A stretch of 64,000 nucleotides of DNA. Source: an uncultured Pontibacter sp. (GTDB lineage Bacteria; Bacteroidota; Bacteroidia; Cytophagales; Hymenobacteraceae). Within the stretch, counting starts at the first letter, position 1, and each line of letters starts with the position of its first letter. The stretch lies in assembly GCF_947492645.1 (NCBI RefSeq), contig NZ_CANLMZ010000016.1:1-64000 (forward strand), read 5' to 3'. Positions 41,320 through 50,913 of this stretch are shown piece by piece. A program made the translations under genes and the position numbers. The notes below the pieces were generated by a model. The model saw only the letters and a program-made list of their open reading frames with translations. It had not been told where the DNA came from and did not search any database.

Positions 41320-44300
41320 TTAATGCTGCACCAGTATTTTCTCAGAGTATGATTTATCGCCGTGCCGCAACCTGAAAATGTACAAGCCGGATGCCCTGTC
41401 GCTTAGGTCAACAAACCCTTCGTACTGGCCATAGTAGCTGTCCACGTTGCCTGAAAGTATAAAGTTGCCCAGTATATCCACTACCTCGAAAGTAATGTCT
41501 TCGGCTTGGCTTGTTTCTAACTCAAACCTAAAGCGGCCAGTTGTAGGGTTAGGCGATACTACCAGTCCGGTACCCAGCTCGCGCACACCTGGCTTGTAAG
41601 AGAAATTGTATGCCATCGATACTTCAGAGATACAACCGTCCTTAAAAATCTGTACGCTATAGTTGCCGCTCTCAGTTGGTGCGAAAACTTTGCCTGTTGC
41701 ACCCTCTACGGGCTTGTCGTTTTTATACCATTGGTTGCCGTCTGCGCCACTTGATACCAGCGTTTGGCCATCGCGTGTAATCACAGGTTTGGTTAAGGGA
41801 GTGCCGCCTTTTACAGTTGCCTCCACTCTTGGGCTCGGACAACCAAGCGAGCGCACTTTCATATCGTAGAAGTAATAGTAGAAAGCCTCAGGAGTGGTGG
41901 TGGCTGTGTTGCCTGTAATAGTTAAAACTTCACCGGCCTTAAAAGGATACCCTGTAACACCGCTGTTATTCCTGTAGATAGTGGCCCCATTCTCGTAAGC
42001 AATAGAGATTTTATAGGTTCCGGCAGTTGGTAGTTCCAGGCCAAGGTAATAAACCGCTCCCACGTCATTCGGATCATCGGGCTGCACGCCAGGGCCAGGA
42101 TTGGTACGGGTGGCTGTTACATACAGCGTTTTAGCAGATACAGGTGCTCCTTCTTCGTTAAAGGCAGTAAAGGTTATTTTACCGCTATGGCCAATGTATA
42201 ACCGTGCGCTCTCTAAAAGTACAGGGGATTTGGTGTTGATAACCACATCAGGAGTAAAGGTGTTATAGCCGCCGCCACTCGCAAATTTCTTGGTTGCCGG
42301 GCCTACAGTACCATAATAATCATTGAACGCTGCGAATAATTTGCCACTTACTTTGTTGGCTGGCATGTAAATGTTATTGCCTGCAGCAATTGGCTGGCCG
42401 CCGGTGGCGGTGTTATACCATAGTATGGTACCGTTGCCTGTGGCAGAAAGAGCGTAATTGGCATCATTGCCGCACCGGAAAGCCGAGGCATCCACAGGTG
42501 CCCCGGCAGGAGTGCCAACCGTAAAAGTGCGTGCCATGCGGTTGTTGTTTTCTACTAGGTCATCCTGCAAACCAGAGGTGGCAATCAGCTCATATGTTGC
42601 GCCGGCTTCTGTTGCAAATGTTTCGTTTAGCAGAGCTTCTGCCTGCGCATAAGGTAGCAATGTGGCCTTATAAATATACGATACCTGCAGCACCTCCGCA
42701 TTGTCTTTAAGCACGCGCACCGTAACAGGTATGTTGCTCTGGGCAGTAGTTCCGAAATTTTTCAGGTTAACAATTAGTTGCTGTGCAGGGTTAGGGCAAA
42801 GCGACGCACCTGCCGGTAGTACAGCCGATACACCTACGTCCTTCCTCGGTTTCTCAAACTGTACCAGGTAGTCCTGGGTTTCGCCTTTGGCATAGGTACC
42901 ACATGGAGTTACATCGGCGCTGTTGCTGGTTTCCTGTACTATTACGCGCATGCGCACCAGGGTGCCAACCTGTACTGTGGCCGGTGCCGTAATGGTAGCC
43001 GTGAAAGTGGCATTACCTTTTAATACTGTAGAACTAGCTGCTTCTTCGCCGGCGTCAGTAAAGCTGCCGTTGCTGTTCCAATCCAGGTATACTTTCGCAA
43101 TTTTGGCGGCATCGGTAGTGCACGTACCTAAAGTAAGGCTAAGCTGCTGTTGCTGCCCCGGCTCAAAAGTAAATTTATTATCCGTCAGGTTTTGATGCGT
43201 TGTGCAGCCGGTGCCATATGTATAGGTTTTATTGCCAAGCGTAATAGCTGTTATTTTAGCTCCCTGGTCTGATGCTGGCTTGCTCTCGCATACTTCTGTG
43301 CCTCCCACACCACTTATAATAAGCGCATAAGCCTGCGGGCCTTTAAGCAGCGTTTTTTTGTGGCTTACAGTTATCGTATAAGTTTCTCCGGGTACGGCAT
43401 TCATGATTTTTACCTGCTCCACGTTATCCAGAATGTTATCTCCGGTTGTGGCAGGGTTTGCCGGTTTGTTTGGGTCCAATACCCACGGCTGGTATATGTC
43501 ATTGCCTTTGCTTACCCTTACATCCAGGTCATTTATAAGGCGAGCCGAGCGGTTGTTTAATGCACTTGCACCTACAGTAACAGGTGTAGCCTCAGGGTCC
43601 GTCCAGGAAATGGTGACCACAAGCGGCCCAACACCGGAAGCTGTAACCTGTTGTGTATAGGTTTGCCCTTGCGCCAGCGCGTTTTCCTGTATAATGTTTG
43701 TTTTGTTGATGTTGGAGATAACAGAGGCAGCGCGCTTTGCATTTAGTAATCCCCAGCCAAATTTATAGTCTGGGCCGGGTGTTTTACCTGCCTCGTCGGT
43801 GGTATGTATGGCTAAGCCTTTTAGCGTAGCCGCGCGCATAACCTGGCCGTTGTTAAGGTTAGCATAATGCTCCTGCAGCAGCAGCAAACTGCCAGATACG
43901 TTTGGTGCTGCCATAGATGTACCGCTTAGCGAGGTGTAAGCTGTATTGCTTTTATCAGAAGTAGACAAAACTGATACGCCATTGCCTACAAGGTCAGGTT
44001 TGATGCGGCCATCATCAGTTGGGCCAAAGCTGCTGAAAGACGAAATTACCACATCAGAAGTATCTCTATAACCTTCCGAGATAGGATTTACAGCGCCTAC
44101 AGCAAGTATGTTTTTGGCGGTACCATACGTGGCGATGATATCAAAGCCATTGTTGTTGCTAATGCCTGCTGCGCGGCTGGCTATTTTAGTGAACTTGCCG
44201 GAGCTGTCGCGTTGGTAGTATGGCTGGCCAATTTCAGGGCCGTTTTCTACACGGTTGTTTCCTGCTGATTTTACGATCAGGTAGTAGGGCGCATTGTAGG

Positions 44301-45084
44301 CGATGCGGTCCCAGCTGGCAGCTGTTTCGTTGTAGTATCCAAATTTGTAATCTTCTGTAGCGCTAACATCGGTGTCTCCCCACCACTCCCAGTACGGGTC
44401 TTCTGCGGTGCCCTTTCGTTCTGAGTTGTAGCGCCAGCCAGCTATAGTGCCGTACGAGTGGTTTGACACAAGCAGGTCTTTAGCCGCAGTTGCCATTTCA
44501 GAAGCATCGTTGTTAAAATCATATGCCGTCAGCTTTTTTAAACCAAACGACATGCCTTTAGCCAGGGAGTTTACGCCTTTAGCCATCATGGTACCTGCTA
44601 CGTGGGTGGAGTGCTCGCTTGAAGTAGATGGTTTGTCTTTTTGAATAATACGGCCGGCTAGTTCCTGGTGCGTTTCAAGTACGCGGCCGCCATCCCAGAC
44701 GCCCATTTTTTCAGCTACTGCGTTACTGGCTCCGCTAAGGTCAAGGCCAAGCGAACCACCGGCCCAAAGCTCGGTAGTGCCAACAGATGCTGCTGCCCTG
44801 GTATTGTTATAGGTAATATAGTAGATAGGCATGCCTTTGGCATCAAGCCCTTGCAAGGAGATGTGCGTGCCGTCTGCATATGTTTTCTCAACTACCCAAC
44901 CATGCCTTTTAGCAAGTTGCAAGGCCTTGCCACGACTAGCTTTGTAATCTTTTTGCGCTGCCACAGCTATTTTGTCCAGCTCTTTAACATTGGCGCGAAC
45001 AGGCGGCGTTGCGCTATGCTGGGCAAGTGCCGTTGAGGCTGTTGCCATGGTTACAGCAACTAGCCAAAGGCCTAATCTTCTCAT
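41320..45084 (-). CDS. Secreted S8 subtilisin-like protease with GEVED domain and T9SS tail
   Basis: A 1254-residue secreted protease. Signal peptide (about 1-22), then a subtilase domain (about 85-465) with the catalytic triad visible: Asp131 in GVWDGGRV, His161 in HSTHVAGT and Ser390 in GTSMAAPN, plus the oxyanion Asn276 in KSAGNNR. A P-domain/Fn3-like region follows (about 480-605), a GEVED-type beta-domain at about 605-750 (KVYLDWNSNGSFTDAGEE) and a CARDB-like region (about 755-860). The last ~75 residues are a T9SS type A sorting domain (VVSPNPTTGRFRFELE, GLYIFRLRHGDKSYSEKILVQ). Probably exported by the type IX system for extracellular proteolysis. Monocistronic. Confidence 0.95.
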   Translation of the reverse strand: MRRLGLWLVAVTMATASTALAQHSATPPVRANVKELDKIAVAAQKDYKASRGKALQLAKRHGWVVEKTYADGTHISLQGLDAKGMPIYYITYNNTRAAASVGTTELWAGGSLGLDLSGASNAVAEKMGVWDGGRVLETHQELAGRIIQKDKPSTSSEHSTHVAGTMMAKGVNSLAKGMSFGLKKLTAYDFNNDASEMATAAKDLLVSNHSYGTIAGWRYNSERKGTAEDPYWEWWGDTDVSATEDYKFGYYNETAASWDRIAYNAPYYLIVKSAGNNRVENGPEIGQPYYQRDSSGKFTKIASRAAGISNNNGFDIIATYGTAKNILAVGAVNPISEGYRDTSDVVISSFSSFGPTDDGRIKPDLVGNGVSVLSTSDKSNTAYTSLSGTSMAAPNVSGSLLLLQEHYANLNNGQVMRAATLKGLAIHTTDEAGKTPGPDYKFGWGLLNAKRAASVISNINKTNIIQENALAQGQTYTQQVTASGVGPLVVTISWTDPEATPVTVGASALNNRSARLINDLDVRVSKGNDIYQPWVLDPNKPANPATTGDNILDNVEQVKIMNAVPGETYTITVSHKKTLLKGPQAYALIISGVGGTEVCESKPASDQGAKITAITLGNKTYTYGTGCTTHQNLTDNKFTFEPGQQQQLSLTLGTCTTDAAKIAKVYLDWNSNGSFTDAGEEAASSTVLKGNATFTATITAPATVQVGTLVRMRVIVQETSNSADVTPCGTYAKGETQDYLVQFEKPRKDVGVSAVLPAGASLCPNPAQQLIVNLKNFGTTAQSNIPVTVRVLKDNAEVLQVSYIYKATLLPYAQAEALLNETFATEAGATYELIATSGLQDDLVENNNRMARTFTVGTPAGAPVDASAFRCGNDANYALSATGNGTILWYNTATGGQPIAAGNNIYMPANKVSGKLFAAFNDYYGTVGPATKKFASGGGYNTFTPDVVINTKSPVLLESARLYIGHSGKITFTAFNEEGAPVSAKTLYVTATRTNPGPGVQPDDPNDVGAVYYLGLELPTAGTYKISIAYENGATIYRNNSGVTGYPFKAGEVLTITGNTATTTPEAFYYYFYDMKVRSLGCPSPRVEATVKGGTPLTKPVITRDGQTLVSSGADGNQWYKNDKPVEGATGKVFAPTESGNYSVQIFKDGCISEVSMAYNFSYKPGVRELGTGLVVSPNPTTGRFRFELETSQAEDITFEVVDILGNFILSGNVDSYYGQYEGFVDLSDRASGLYIFRLRHGDKSYSEKILVQH

Positions 45085-45218
45085 AAAAATATACTTGGGT
45101 AGATATAATAATCTCTCAATTTATAACAAAATGCGAAGAATGGCAAAGCAGTTCCTTATTTACAAGTGGTCCTGTAGGTATACTTTTATACTTGCACATG
45201 AGTGGCTCAAAAGCAAAA

Positions 45219-45240
45219 CGCCCCAGTAAATGCCGGGGCG
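45219..45240 (-). terminator. Terminator of hemB
   Basis: CGCCCC and GGGGCG around a 10-nt loop, 26 nt after the hemB stop; a T-run follows on the minus strand. Confidence 0.75.
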
Positions 45241-45265
45241 CCTTGGGTAGCAATTAATGTTGTGC

Positions 45266-46237
45266 TTATTTTCTCAGGTATTGGGCAAACTCCTTGGCGA
45301 AGTAAGAAAGTATAATGTCGGCTCCGGCGCGTTTTATACTTGTTAAAGTTTCTACCATAGTTTTTTCACCATCTAGCCAGCCCTTTTGAGCGGCGGCTTT
45401 TACCATGGCATATTCGCCGCTAACATTGTAGGCGGCAATAGGCAGGTGTGAGTTCTCCCGCAATAATTTGATCACGTCAAGGTAAGATAGGGCAGGCTTT
45501 ACCATCAGGTAGTCGGCACCTTCTTGTGTGTCTAGCTCTGCCTCAATCAAAGCCTCGCGGCTATTGGCGTAGTTCATTTGGTAAGTTTTCTTGTCGCCGG
45601 CTTTTGGGGCAGAGTCCAGGGCATCACGGAAAGGACCGTAGAACGCGCTGGCATACTTTGCTGTATAAGCCATGATAGCAACTTTCTGGAAACCGTTCTC
45701 ATCAAGCACACGGCGTATATGACCTACGCGGCCATCCATCATATCAGAAGGAGCCACAATGTCGGCGCCGGCTTGTGCTTGCGTAAGTGCCATCTTGCCT
45801 AGTACTTCCAGCGTTTCATCGTTAATGATCTCGCCATTCTCCACTATGCCATCGTGTCCGTCAGAGCTGTAGGGGTCCATGGCCACATCGGTAACAAGTG
45901 CAACGTCTGGGAAATTGCGCTTTATCTCACGTATAACTCTTGGGAAAAGGCCTTCCGGGTTGTGGCTCTCCGTAGCATACTTGTCTTTGTACTGCTCTGG
46001 TATACTTGGGAAAGGGGCAAATGCTTTCACGCCCAGTTCTACGCAGGCAGCTACCTCGTCTAAAACGGTGTCAGCGGAGAAGCGGTTGATACCCGGCATA
46101 GAAGACACCTCTATGCGTTTGTTCTGCCCTTCAATAATAAATAGCGGGTATATAAAATCGTTGGTACTAAGAGTGGTTTCCTGTACCATATTTCGAATCG
46201 CTTCTGTCTGGCGATTACGTCTTGGTCTTCTGTTCAT
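45266..46237 (-). CDS. hemB: Delta-aminolevulinic acid dehydratase (porphobilinogen synthase)
   Basis: Condenses two 5-aminolevulinates into porphobilinogen on the way to haem. The 323-residue protein carries the Schiff-base lysines Lys194 (MAYTAKYAS) and Lys247 (YLMVKPALS). The metal segment DVAMDPYSSDGHDG (about 117-130) is Asp-rich and lacks the Cys triad, so it is the Mg/K-dependent type rather than the zinc enzyme. DMMDGRVGHIR is intact. Full length. A -7 element lies upstream. The other haem genes are elsewhere. Confidence 0.97.
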   Translation of the reverse strand: MNRRPRRNRQTEAIRNMVQETTLSTNDFIYPLFIIEGQNKRIEVSSMPGINRFSADTVLDEVAACVELGVKAFAPFPSIPEQYKDKYATESHNPEGLFPRVIREIKRNFPDVALVTDVAMDPYSSDGHDGIVENGEIINDETLEVLGKMALTQAQAGADIVAPSDMMDGRVGHIRRVLDENGFQKVAIMAYTAKYASAFYGPFRDALDSAPKAGDKKTYQMNYANSREALIEAELDTQEGADYLMVKPALSYLDVIKLLRENSHLPIAAYNVSGEYAMVKAAAQKGWLDGEKTMVETLTSIKRAGADIILSYFAKEFAQYLRK

Positions 46238-46281
46238 AAGTATAAGTCCTGTTACAGAAATTGTTCAATATCAAGTTGCTG

Positions 46282-46289
46282 CAAAGGTA
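46282..46289 (-). promoter_or_regulatory. -7 element of hemB
   Basis: TACCTTTG on the minus strand, a perfect TAnnTTTG, about 44 nt before the hemB start. Confidence 0.5.
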
Positions 46290-46506
46290 CTGGTTAAGTA
46301 GGTGAATCGAAATTAGTTTCCGGTTTAATTATAAGCTAAACATTGATTGGCAAGGGAAAGTTTGGGTAGATCGCGTAAGGGCTTATTTACCTGCAGGCTG
46401 TATGGTTTTCTCTTGCTCAGGGTGCTGTACTTCCTTGATAGGAATATAAATGTTTGCCCAAGCCTAAAGCTTATGCATTGTAAACTGCCTGGTTGGGCTC
46501 GTAAAA
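46290..46506. other. Intergenic stretch between hemB and rocD
   Basis: About 220 nt of the 324-nt gap between genes. No further gene, repeat or RNA pattern was recognised; the promoter of hemB lies at its left edge and the rocD terminator at its right edge. Confidence 0.5.
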
Positions 46507-46545
46507 CACAAAAGGGCGAAGCTGTAATAGCTCCGCCCTTTTGTG
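46507..46545 (-). terminator. Terminator of rocD
   Basis: CACAAAAGGGCG and CGCCCTTTTGTG form the outer stem, extended inward with one mismatch; 16 nt past the rocD stop on the minus strand. Confidence 0.9.
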
Positions 46546-46561
46546 CCAGTAAGTATGATTG

Positions 46562-47803
46562 TTAAAAGCTCATTATTACGTCTTCAATAATATCGCAGCA
46601 CTCGTTCAGTTGCTCCTCCGTCATTACCAAAGGTGGTGCAAAGCGGATAATGTCGCCATGGGTTGGCTTGGCCAGTAAGCCTTTTTCCATCAATGTGACA
46701 CATACATCCCAGGCGGTGCGGCCATCAGCGGTTGGCTCTATAACGATGGCGTTCAGCAGGCCTCTCCCGCGGACTAACGTTACCAGCTCAGGGCGTTTTT
46801 GCATCAGGCGGCGCATGCGCTCCCTAAATAGCTCACCTAGCTTGTTGGCGTTCTCAGTCAGGTTCTCATCTTTGATAACTTCTAAAGCTGCAATGGCAAC
46901 CTGTGCCGCTAAAGGATTACCACCGAAAGTAGAACCGTGCTCACCTGGCTGAATGCACAGCATGATATCATCGTTTGCCAGCACGCACGAAACCGGAAGC
47001 ACGCCGCCAGATAATGCCTTGCCAAGTATAAGTATGTCTGCCTTTACATTGTCGTAGTAGCTGGCTAGCAGTTTGCCGGTGCGGCCAATGCCAGTTTGTA
47101 TTTCGTCGGCCATTAGTAGTACACTATACTCGTGGCATAGCGCATGTGCTTTTGCCAGATACCCCTCGTCGGGTACCATTACGCCAGCCTCGCCCTGTAT
47201 CGGCTCAACCAGGAAACCACAGACATTCGGGTTTTCTTTAAGTGCCTGCTCCAGCGCATCAATATCATTGTAAGGTATGACTTTATACCCTGGCATGTAT
47301 GGGCCAAAGCCTTTCGTGGAGTCGGGATCAGTTGAGAAAGAAATTATGCCCGTGGTGCGGCCATGGAAGTTGTGCTCTACTACAATGATCTCTGCATTGT
47401 GGGGTGCGATGCCTTTTTTAAGATAACCCCATTTGCGCGCAAGTTTGATGGCTGTTTCTACGGCCTCTGCACCCGAGTTCATAAACAGCGACTTTTCATA
47501 CCCGAACAATTCGCAAATATACTTTTCCGCAAGACCTAACTTATCGTTGTAAAAGGCGCGCGAGGTAAGTGTTAGCTGCTGTGCCTGCTCTACCAGGGCA
47601 TTTACAATTTTAGGGTGGCAATGGCCTTGGTTTACGGCGCTGTAGGCCGAAAGAAAGTCATAGTAATGCTTGCCTTCCACATCCCAAAGATGCACGCCTT
47701 CGCCGCGATTAAGAACAACAGGGAGGGGATGGTAATTATGAGCGCCATACTTGTGCTCTGTATCGATAGCCTGTTGGCTCAAGTTAGTCATTTGCGTAGT
47801 CAT
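46562..47803 (-). CDS. rocD: Ornithine aminotransferase
   Basis: PLP-dependent class III aminotransferase that converts ornithine to glutamate semialdehyde, linking arginine and proline metabolism. The 413-residue protein has [20 protein letters not shown] (about 107-126), the FHGRT segment, [13 protein letters not shown] (about 232-244) and the PLP lysine Lys262 in [11 protein letters not shown]. The N-terminal ~20 residues are of the ornithine-type ([14 protein letters not shown]). Full length. It has a strong terminator and appears monocistronic. Confidence 0.93.
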   Translation of the reverse strand: MTTQMTNLSQQAIDTEHKYGAHNYHPLPVVLNRGEGVHLWDVEGKHYYDFLSAYSAVNQGHCHPKIVNALVEQAQQLTLTSRAFYNDKLGLAEKYICELFGYEKSLFMNSGAEAVETAIKLARKWGYLKKGIAPHNAEIIVVEHNFHGRTTGIISFSTDPDSTKGFGPYMPGYKVIPYNDIDALEQALKENPNVCGFLVEPIQGEAGVMVPDEGYLAKAHALCHEYSVLLMADEIQTGIGRTGKLLASYYDNVKADILILGKALSGGVLPVSCVLANDDIMLCIQPGEHGSTFGGNPLAAQVAIAALEVIKDENLTENANKLGELFRERMRRLMQKRPELVTLVRGRGLLNAIVIEPTADGRTAWDVCVTLMEKGLLAKPTHGDIIRFAPPLVMTEEQLNECCDIIEDVIMSF

Positions 47804-47941
47804 AGTTTACGGGTTTGCCTGTTTACAATACGGCCATTGCGCAATAGCGGCAACAGCATAGTATAAGTACAGATGTGTTGATTTATTGTTGTAAAAATAG
47901 TGAAATAGCGCCTATTAAAAAATACACCCTCGGTAGCAGGC

Positions 47942-48256
47942 TTAACCATGCTGCGTTTGCCCTTTTCTGCAGCGCCTGAAAATGCTTTCGAAGCCTTCCG
48001 GGTCATACGCTGCGTAAGTACTGGTCATCAGGCCGTAGGTGTTTTCTTCAGTTACAAAGCCATATATATCCCGCTCTTCATCGTCTGAACCATCAATTTT
48101 TACATGGTGCTTTTCTAGCAACGTCAGCCTTTCAGGCTCAATGGCTGTGCCTAACTCAGAGCAGAACACCTGTTGCTTTTGAATGCTGAAAGTATGCGTA
48201 AAGCCGCGATCGCGCATAGCAGCAACGGCTTCTTTGAATGTGTGGTAGGCAGGCAT
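47942..48256 (-). CDS. Small conserved protein, often mislabelled phosphoribosylpyrophosphate synthetase
   Basis: A 104-residue soluble protein: MPAYHTFKEAVAAMRDRGFTHTFSI, then ERLTLLEKHHVKIDGSDDEERDIYGFVTEENTYGLMTSTYAAYDPEGFESIF and a basic end. It matches a family of ~100-residue Bacteroidota proteins that databases sometimes call PRPP synthetase; no PRPP-synthase motif is present, so that label is not adopted here. Start: an in-frame ATG at 48382 would add 42 residues that are hydrophobic and unlike the family, so the ATG at 48256 is preferred. Function unknown. Confidence 0.6.
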   Translation of the reverse strand: MPAYHTFKEAVAAMRDRGFTHTFSIQKQQVFCSELGTAIEPERLTLLEKHHVKIDGSDDEERDIYGFVTEENTYGLMTSTYAAYDPEGFESIFRRCRKGQTQHG

Positions 48257-48422
48257 AGGCAATAGTTTAAACAAGTAAAACAGGATGCAGGCTTTATAAA
48301 TTACCTTATAGTATAACGCTGCAACAAAACGAATCTGTACAGCAGGTTGCAAGTTTAGCAGTTGTGTGTTTGGCTGTTGCATGGTAAATGGCTTACTTTG
48401 CGTTATAATAACAAAGTTAGAC

Positions 48423-48596
48423 GTGAGCCAGAAGCTAACAGAAGGGGAGGATTTTTACTTTAACGAGTACGGATTAATGGTGTTAACGGCGAAGTACCTG
48501 CAGAAGCGCGGTTACTGTTGCAAGAACGCCTGCAAGCATTGCCCCTATGGTTTCAACAAAGGCAAAACACGGGCAGAAGATAAAAAGCAAGTATAA
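48423..48596 (+). CDS. DUF5522 small protein with CxxxCxxC cysteines
   Basis: A 57-residue protein beginning with GTG (MSQKLTEGEDFYFNEYGLMV). It has the DUF5522 core: FYFNEYGLMVLTAKYLQKRGYCC and then KNACKHCPYGF. The cysteines CCKNACKHC suggest a metal or iron-sulfur site. Family members are short and of unknown function in Bacteroidota. A near-consensus -7 word (TACTTTG) lies at about 48395-48401. The start at GTG 48423 is chosen because upstream sequence in the same frame does not look conserved. Divergent from the gene before it. Confidence 0.75.
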   Translation: MSQKLTEGEDFYFNEYGLMVLTAKYLQKRGYCCKNACKHCPYGFNKGKTRAEDKKQV

Positions 48597-48663
48597 AATT
48601 TGTGTCAGAAATGCGCCTTAGTACAGCGCTATACACAATTTGAGGAAAAATATTTCCCATGCT

Positions 48664-48695
48664 TTTGAATTTCTGCATCTTTTTGTAGATATTTG
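48664..48695 (+). promoter_or_regulatory. rpmB promoter
   Basis: TTTG at 48664-48667 and GATATTTG at 48688-48695 with 20 nt between; one mismatch (G for T) in the -7 element. It lies 35 nt before the start codon. Confidence 0.5.
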
Positions 48696-48730
48696 CACCC
48701 CTATTGAAATAATTTAGAAGAAAATACAAG

Positions 48731-48970
48731 ATGGCACGAGTTTGCGATTTAACAGGTAAAAGACCACGCGTAGGTAACAACGTATCTCACGCTAACAATA
48801 AGACGAAGCGTAAGTTCTATCCAAACCTTCAGAAGAAGCGTTTTTACATCCCTGAAGAGGATGCTTGGGTAACACTTAAAGTTTCTACGTCTGCTTTGAG
48901 AACCATCAACAAGAATGGTATCACAGCAGTATTGAAGAAAGCAGTAGAGCAAGGATATATCCTGTACTAA
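48731..48970 (+). CDS. rpmB: 50S ribosomal protein L28
   Basis: A 79-residue basic ribosomal protein of the large subunit, with the L28 pattern [22 protein letters not shown] at the start (a Cys near the N-terminus) and [22 protein letters not shown] in the middle, then a basic end. Its stop codon overlaps the start codon of the following aminopeptidase by one base (TAATG). It forms the 5' end of a run that in this phylum usually continues directly with rpmG, DUF4295 and ftsY. Confidence 0.97.
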   Translation: MARVCDLTGKRPRVGNNVSHANNKTKRKFYPNLQKKRFYIPEEDAWVTLKVSTSALRTINKNGITAVLKKAVEQGYILY

Positions 48971-50586
48971 TGGCAGCCTTCCGGCTGTGCATGCTGCTGG
49001 TTTGGGCAACAGTAACTGTTGCTGCAGCCCAGGTACGTGCTACCCCGGATAAGCCATCTGATACTTTAGATAAAGCATTTCACCAGCAACGGAGAGAGCA
49101 ACTGCGTAAGCAGCTACCGTCTCGCTCCGTTGCTGTTTTTTTTGCCTCTCCCATTCGCAACCGGGCAAACGATGTGGATTTTTATTACCACCCCGACCCG
49201 GATTTTTACTACCTGACAGGTTATAAGGAGCCGAACGCGGTATTGGTTCTTTTTTCTGAGCCTCAAAGTATAGCTGGTAAGCAGGCAAGCGAAGTGTTAT
49301 TTGTGCAGCCAAACGATCCGCAGTATGAACTATGGAACGGGGCGCGTTTGGGTGTAGAAGGTGCAGCTGAGGCAACTGGAATAACTACGCAGCCTAATAC
49401 AAACTTTGCATCCTTTAAGCTGGACACGGCAAACCTGCAGCATATTTTGTTTAAAGAGTTGCCCCACGATGTGCGCAATAGCGCCAACGACGAGGCTGAT
49501 CTTTACAGTTTGCTGGAGCAGTTTAAAGTTAAAGCAAAAGTGCCGGCAAGTTTTGATGCACAGCGCAACAGGCTGTATAAGCTAGTACGTGAGCAAGGTG
49601 CGGCACAACCTGAAGAGATAAAGAGCTACATAGGCCAGATGTCGCGTTACATCCCATCGCTGCGCCAGGATAAATACCTGAACGACTACGTTAATGCGGC
49701 AGATGCACGCAGCCGGATAAAAGCTGTTGCGGCCATTCCTAAAAGTAAGCTTGATGCTTATACTTTAGCGCAAACGCTGGCAAGCCTGCGCGAAGCTAAA
49801 ACTGAGCAGGAACTGCAACTGCTGCGTAAAGCAATCAGCATTTCGGCACAGGGGCAGATAGAGGTGATGAAAGCCATGCGGCCGGATATGTCGGAGATGG
49901 AGTTGCAGGGCTTACACGAATTTGTGCATAAAAAATATGGTGCGCAGCATGTAGGTTATCCATCAATAGTTGGCGCAGGAAATAACGCTTGCGTGCTGCA
50001 CTACATCGAAAGCAAAAAACCACAGGTAAGCAATGAACTGGTGCTAATGGATGTAGGAGCAGAGTATAAGGGCTATACCGCCGATGTTACCCGCACCATA
50101 CCAGCCAATGGTAAGTTTACAAGAGAGCAGAAAGAGATTTACGAACTTGTGTATAAGGCTCAGGAAGCAGCGTTTGCAGCCTGTAAGGTAGGGAACGACT
50201 TTCAGGCACCGCACAGAGCTGCAGCAGAAGTTATTACTGCCGGTTTGCAGAAGCTTGGCATCATAAAAGATAAATCAGAGGTTCAACGCTACTTCCCGCA
50301 CGGTACGTCGCATTATCTTGGCTTGGATGTGCATGATGCCGGAACCTACGGGCCATTTCAGCATAATACAGTTATCACAGTAGAACCGGGCATTTACATT
50401 CCGGAGGGTAGCCCTTGCGATAAGAAATGGTGGGGGATTGGCGTTCGGATAGAAGATGACATTCTGATCACAAATAAAGGCTGGGAAAACCTGTCTAAAC
50501 TGGCTCCGCGTACCGTGGCAGATATTGAAAAGACAATGGCTCAGCCAAGCGCTCTGGATGATTTTAAACTTCCAGCATTGAACTAG
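48970..50586 (+). CDS. Aminopeptidase P-type Xaa-Pro peptidase, exported
   Basis: A 538-residue M24 peptidase with an N-terminal signal peptide (about 1-24), so it is periplasmic or secreted. The creatinase-like N-domain spans about 35-230. The pita-bread metallopeptidase domain (about 270-525) has the metal ligands in MDVGAEYKGYTADVTRT (two Asp), HGTSHYLGLDVHD (His), VEPGIYIPEG (Glu) and GVRIEDD (Glu). It begins within the stop codon of rpmB (1-nt overlap) and is followed by a separate promoter for rpmG, so it sits between two ribosomal genes. Cleaves Xaa-Pro N-terminal bonds. Confidence 0.92.
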   Translation: MAAFRLCMLLVWATVTVAAAQVRATPDKPSDTLDKAFHQQRREQLRKQLPSRSVAVFFASPIRNRANDVDFYYHPDPDFYYLTGYKEPNAVLVLFSEPQSIAGKQASEVLFVQPNDPQYELWNGARLGVEGAAEATGITTQPNTNFASFKLDTANLQHILFKELPHDVRNSANDEADLYSLLEQFKVKAKVPASFDAQRNRLYKLVREQGAAQPEEIKSYIGQMSRYIPSLRQDKYLNDYVNAADARSRIKAVAAIPKSKLDAYTLAQTLASLREAKTEQELQLLRKAISISAQGQIEVMKAMRPDMSEMELQGLHEFVHKKYGAQHVGYPSIVGAGNNACVLHYIESKKPQVSNELVLMDVGAEYKGYTADVTRTIPANGKFTREQKEIYELVYKAQEAAFAACKVGNDFQAPHRAAAEVITAGLQKLGIIKDKSEVQRYFPHGTSHYLGLDVHDAGTYGPFQHNTVITVEPGIYIPEGSPCDKKWWGIGVRIEDDILITNKGWENLSKLAPRTVADIEKTMAQPSALDDFKLPALN

Positions 50587-50660
50587 CAGCACATTGTCAC
50601 CTGTTTATGTAACATTTGTGAAGCATCCGGCTTAAATTTTACAATAAATATTATACTTTG

Positions 50661-50692
50661 TTTGTAATTAGAGATTTAAGCCCCTATATTTG
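50661..50692 (+). promoter_or_regulatory. rpmG promoter
   Basis: TTTG at 50661-50664 and TATATTTG at 50685-50692 with 20 nt between them match the Bacteroidota -33/-7 consensus. It starts 31 nt before the rpmG start codon. Confidence 0.7.
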
Positions 50693-50722
50693 CAGTCCTA
50701 AATAAAAAATTACGATAGAGAG

Positions 50723-50911
50723 ATGGCTAAAAAAGCAAAAGGTAATAGAATCCAGGTTATCATGGAGTGCACAGAGCACAAAGCTTCTGGCATGCCTGGA
50801 ACTTCAAGGTACATCACTACCAAAAACAGAAAGAATACGACTGAGCGCCTTGAGCTTAAGAAGTATAATCCAGTATTGAAGAAAGTAACTGTACATAAAG
50901 AAATTAAATAA
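50723..50911 (+). CDS. rpmG: 50S ribosomal protein L33
   Basis: A 62-residue basic protein with the L33 pattern [24 protein letters not shown] and a Lys-rich end ([14 protein letters not shown]). Only one cysteine (the ECTEHK segment), so it lacks the four-Cys zinc site of the C+ type. Followed by DUF4295 after 2 nt and by ftsY farther on. Confidence 0.96.
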   Translation: MAKKAKGNRIQVIMECTEHKASGMPGTSRYITTKNRKNTTERLELKKYNPVLKKVTVHKEIK

Positions 50912-50913
50912 CC

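Noticed and set aside
47942-48256. Phosphoribosylpyrophosphate synthetase
   Set aside because: Database labels of this type exist for the family, but the protein is 104 residues and has no PRPP-binding loop.
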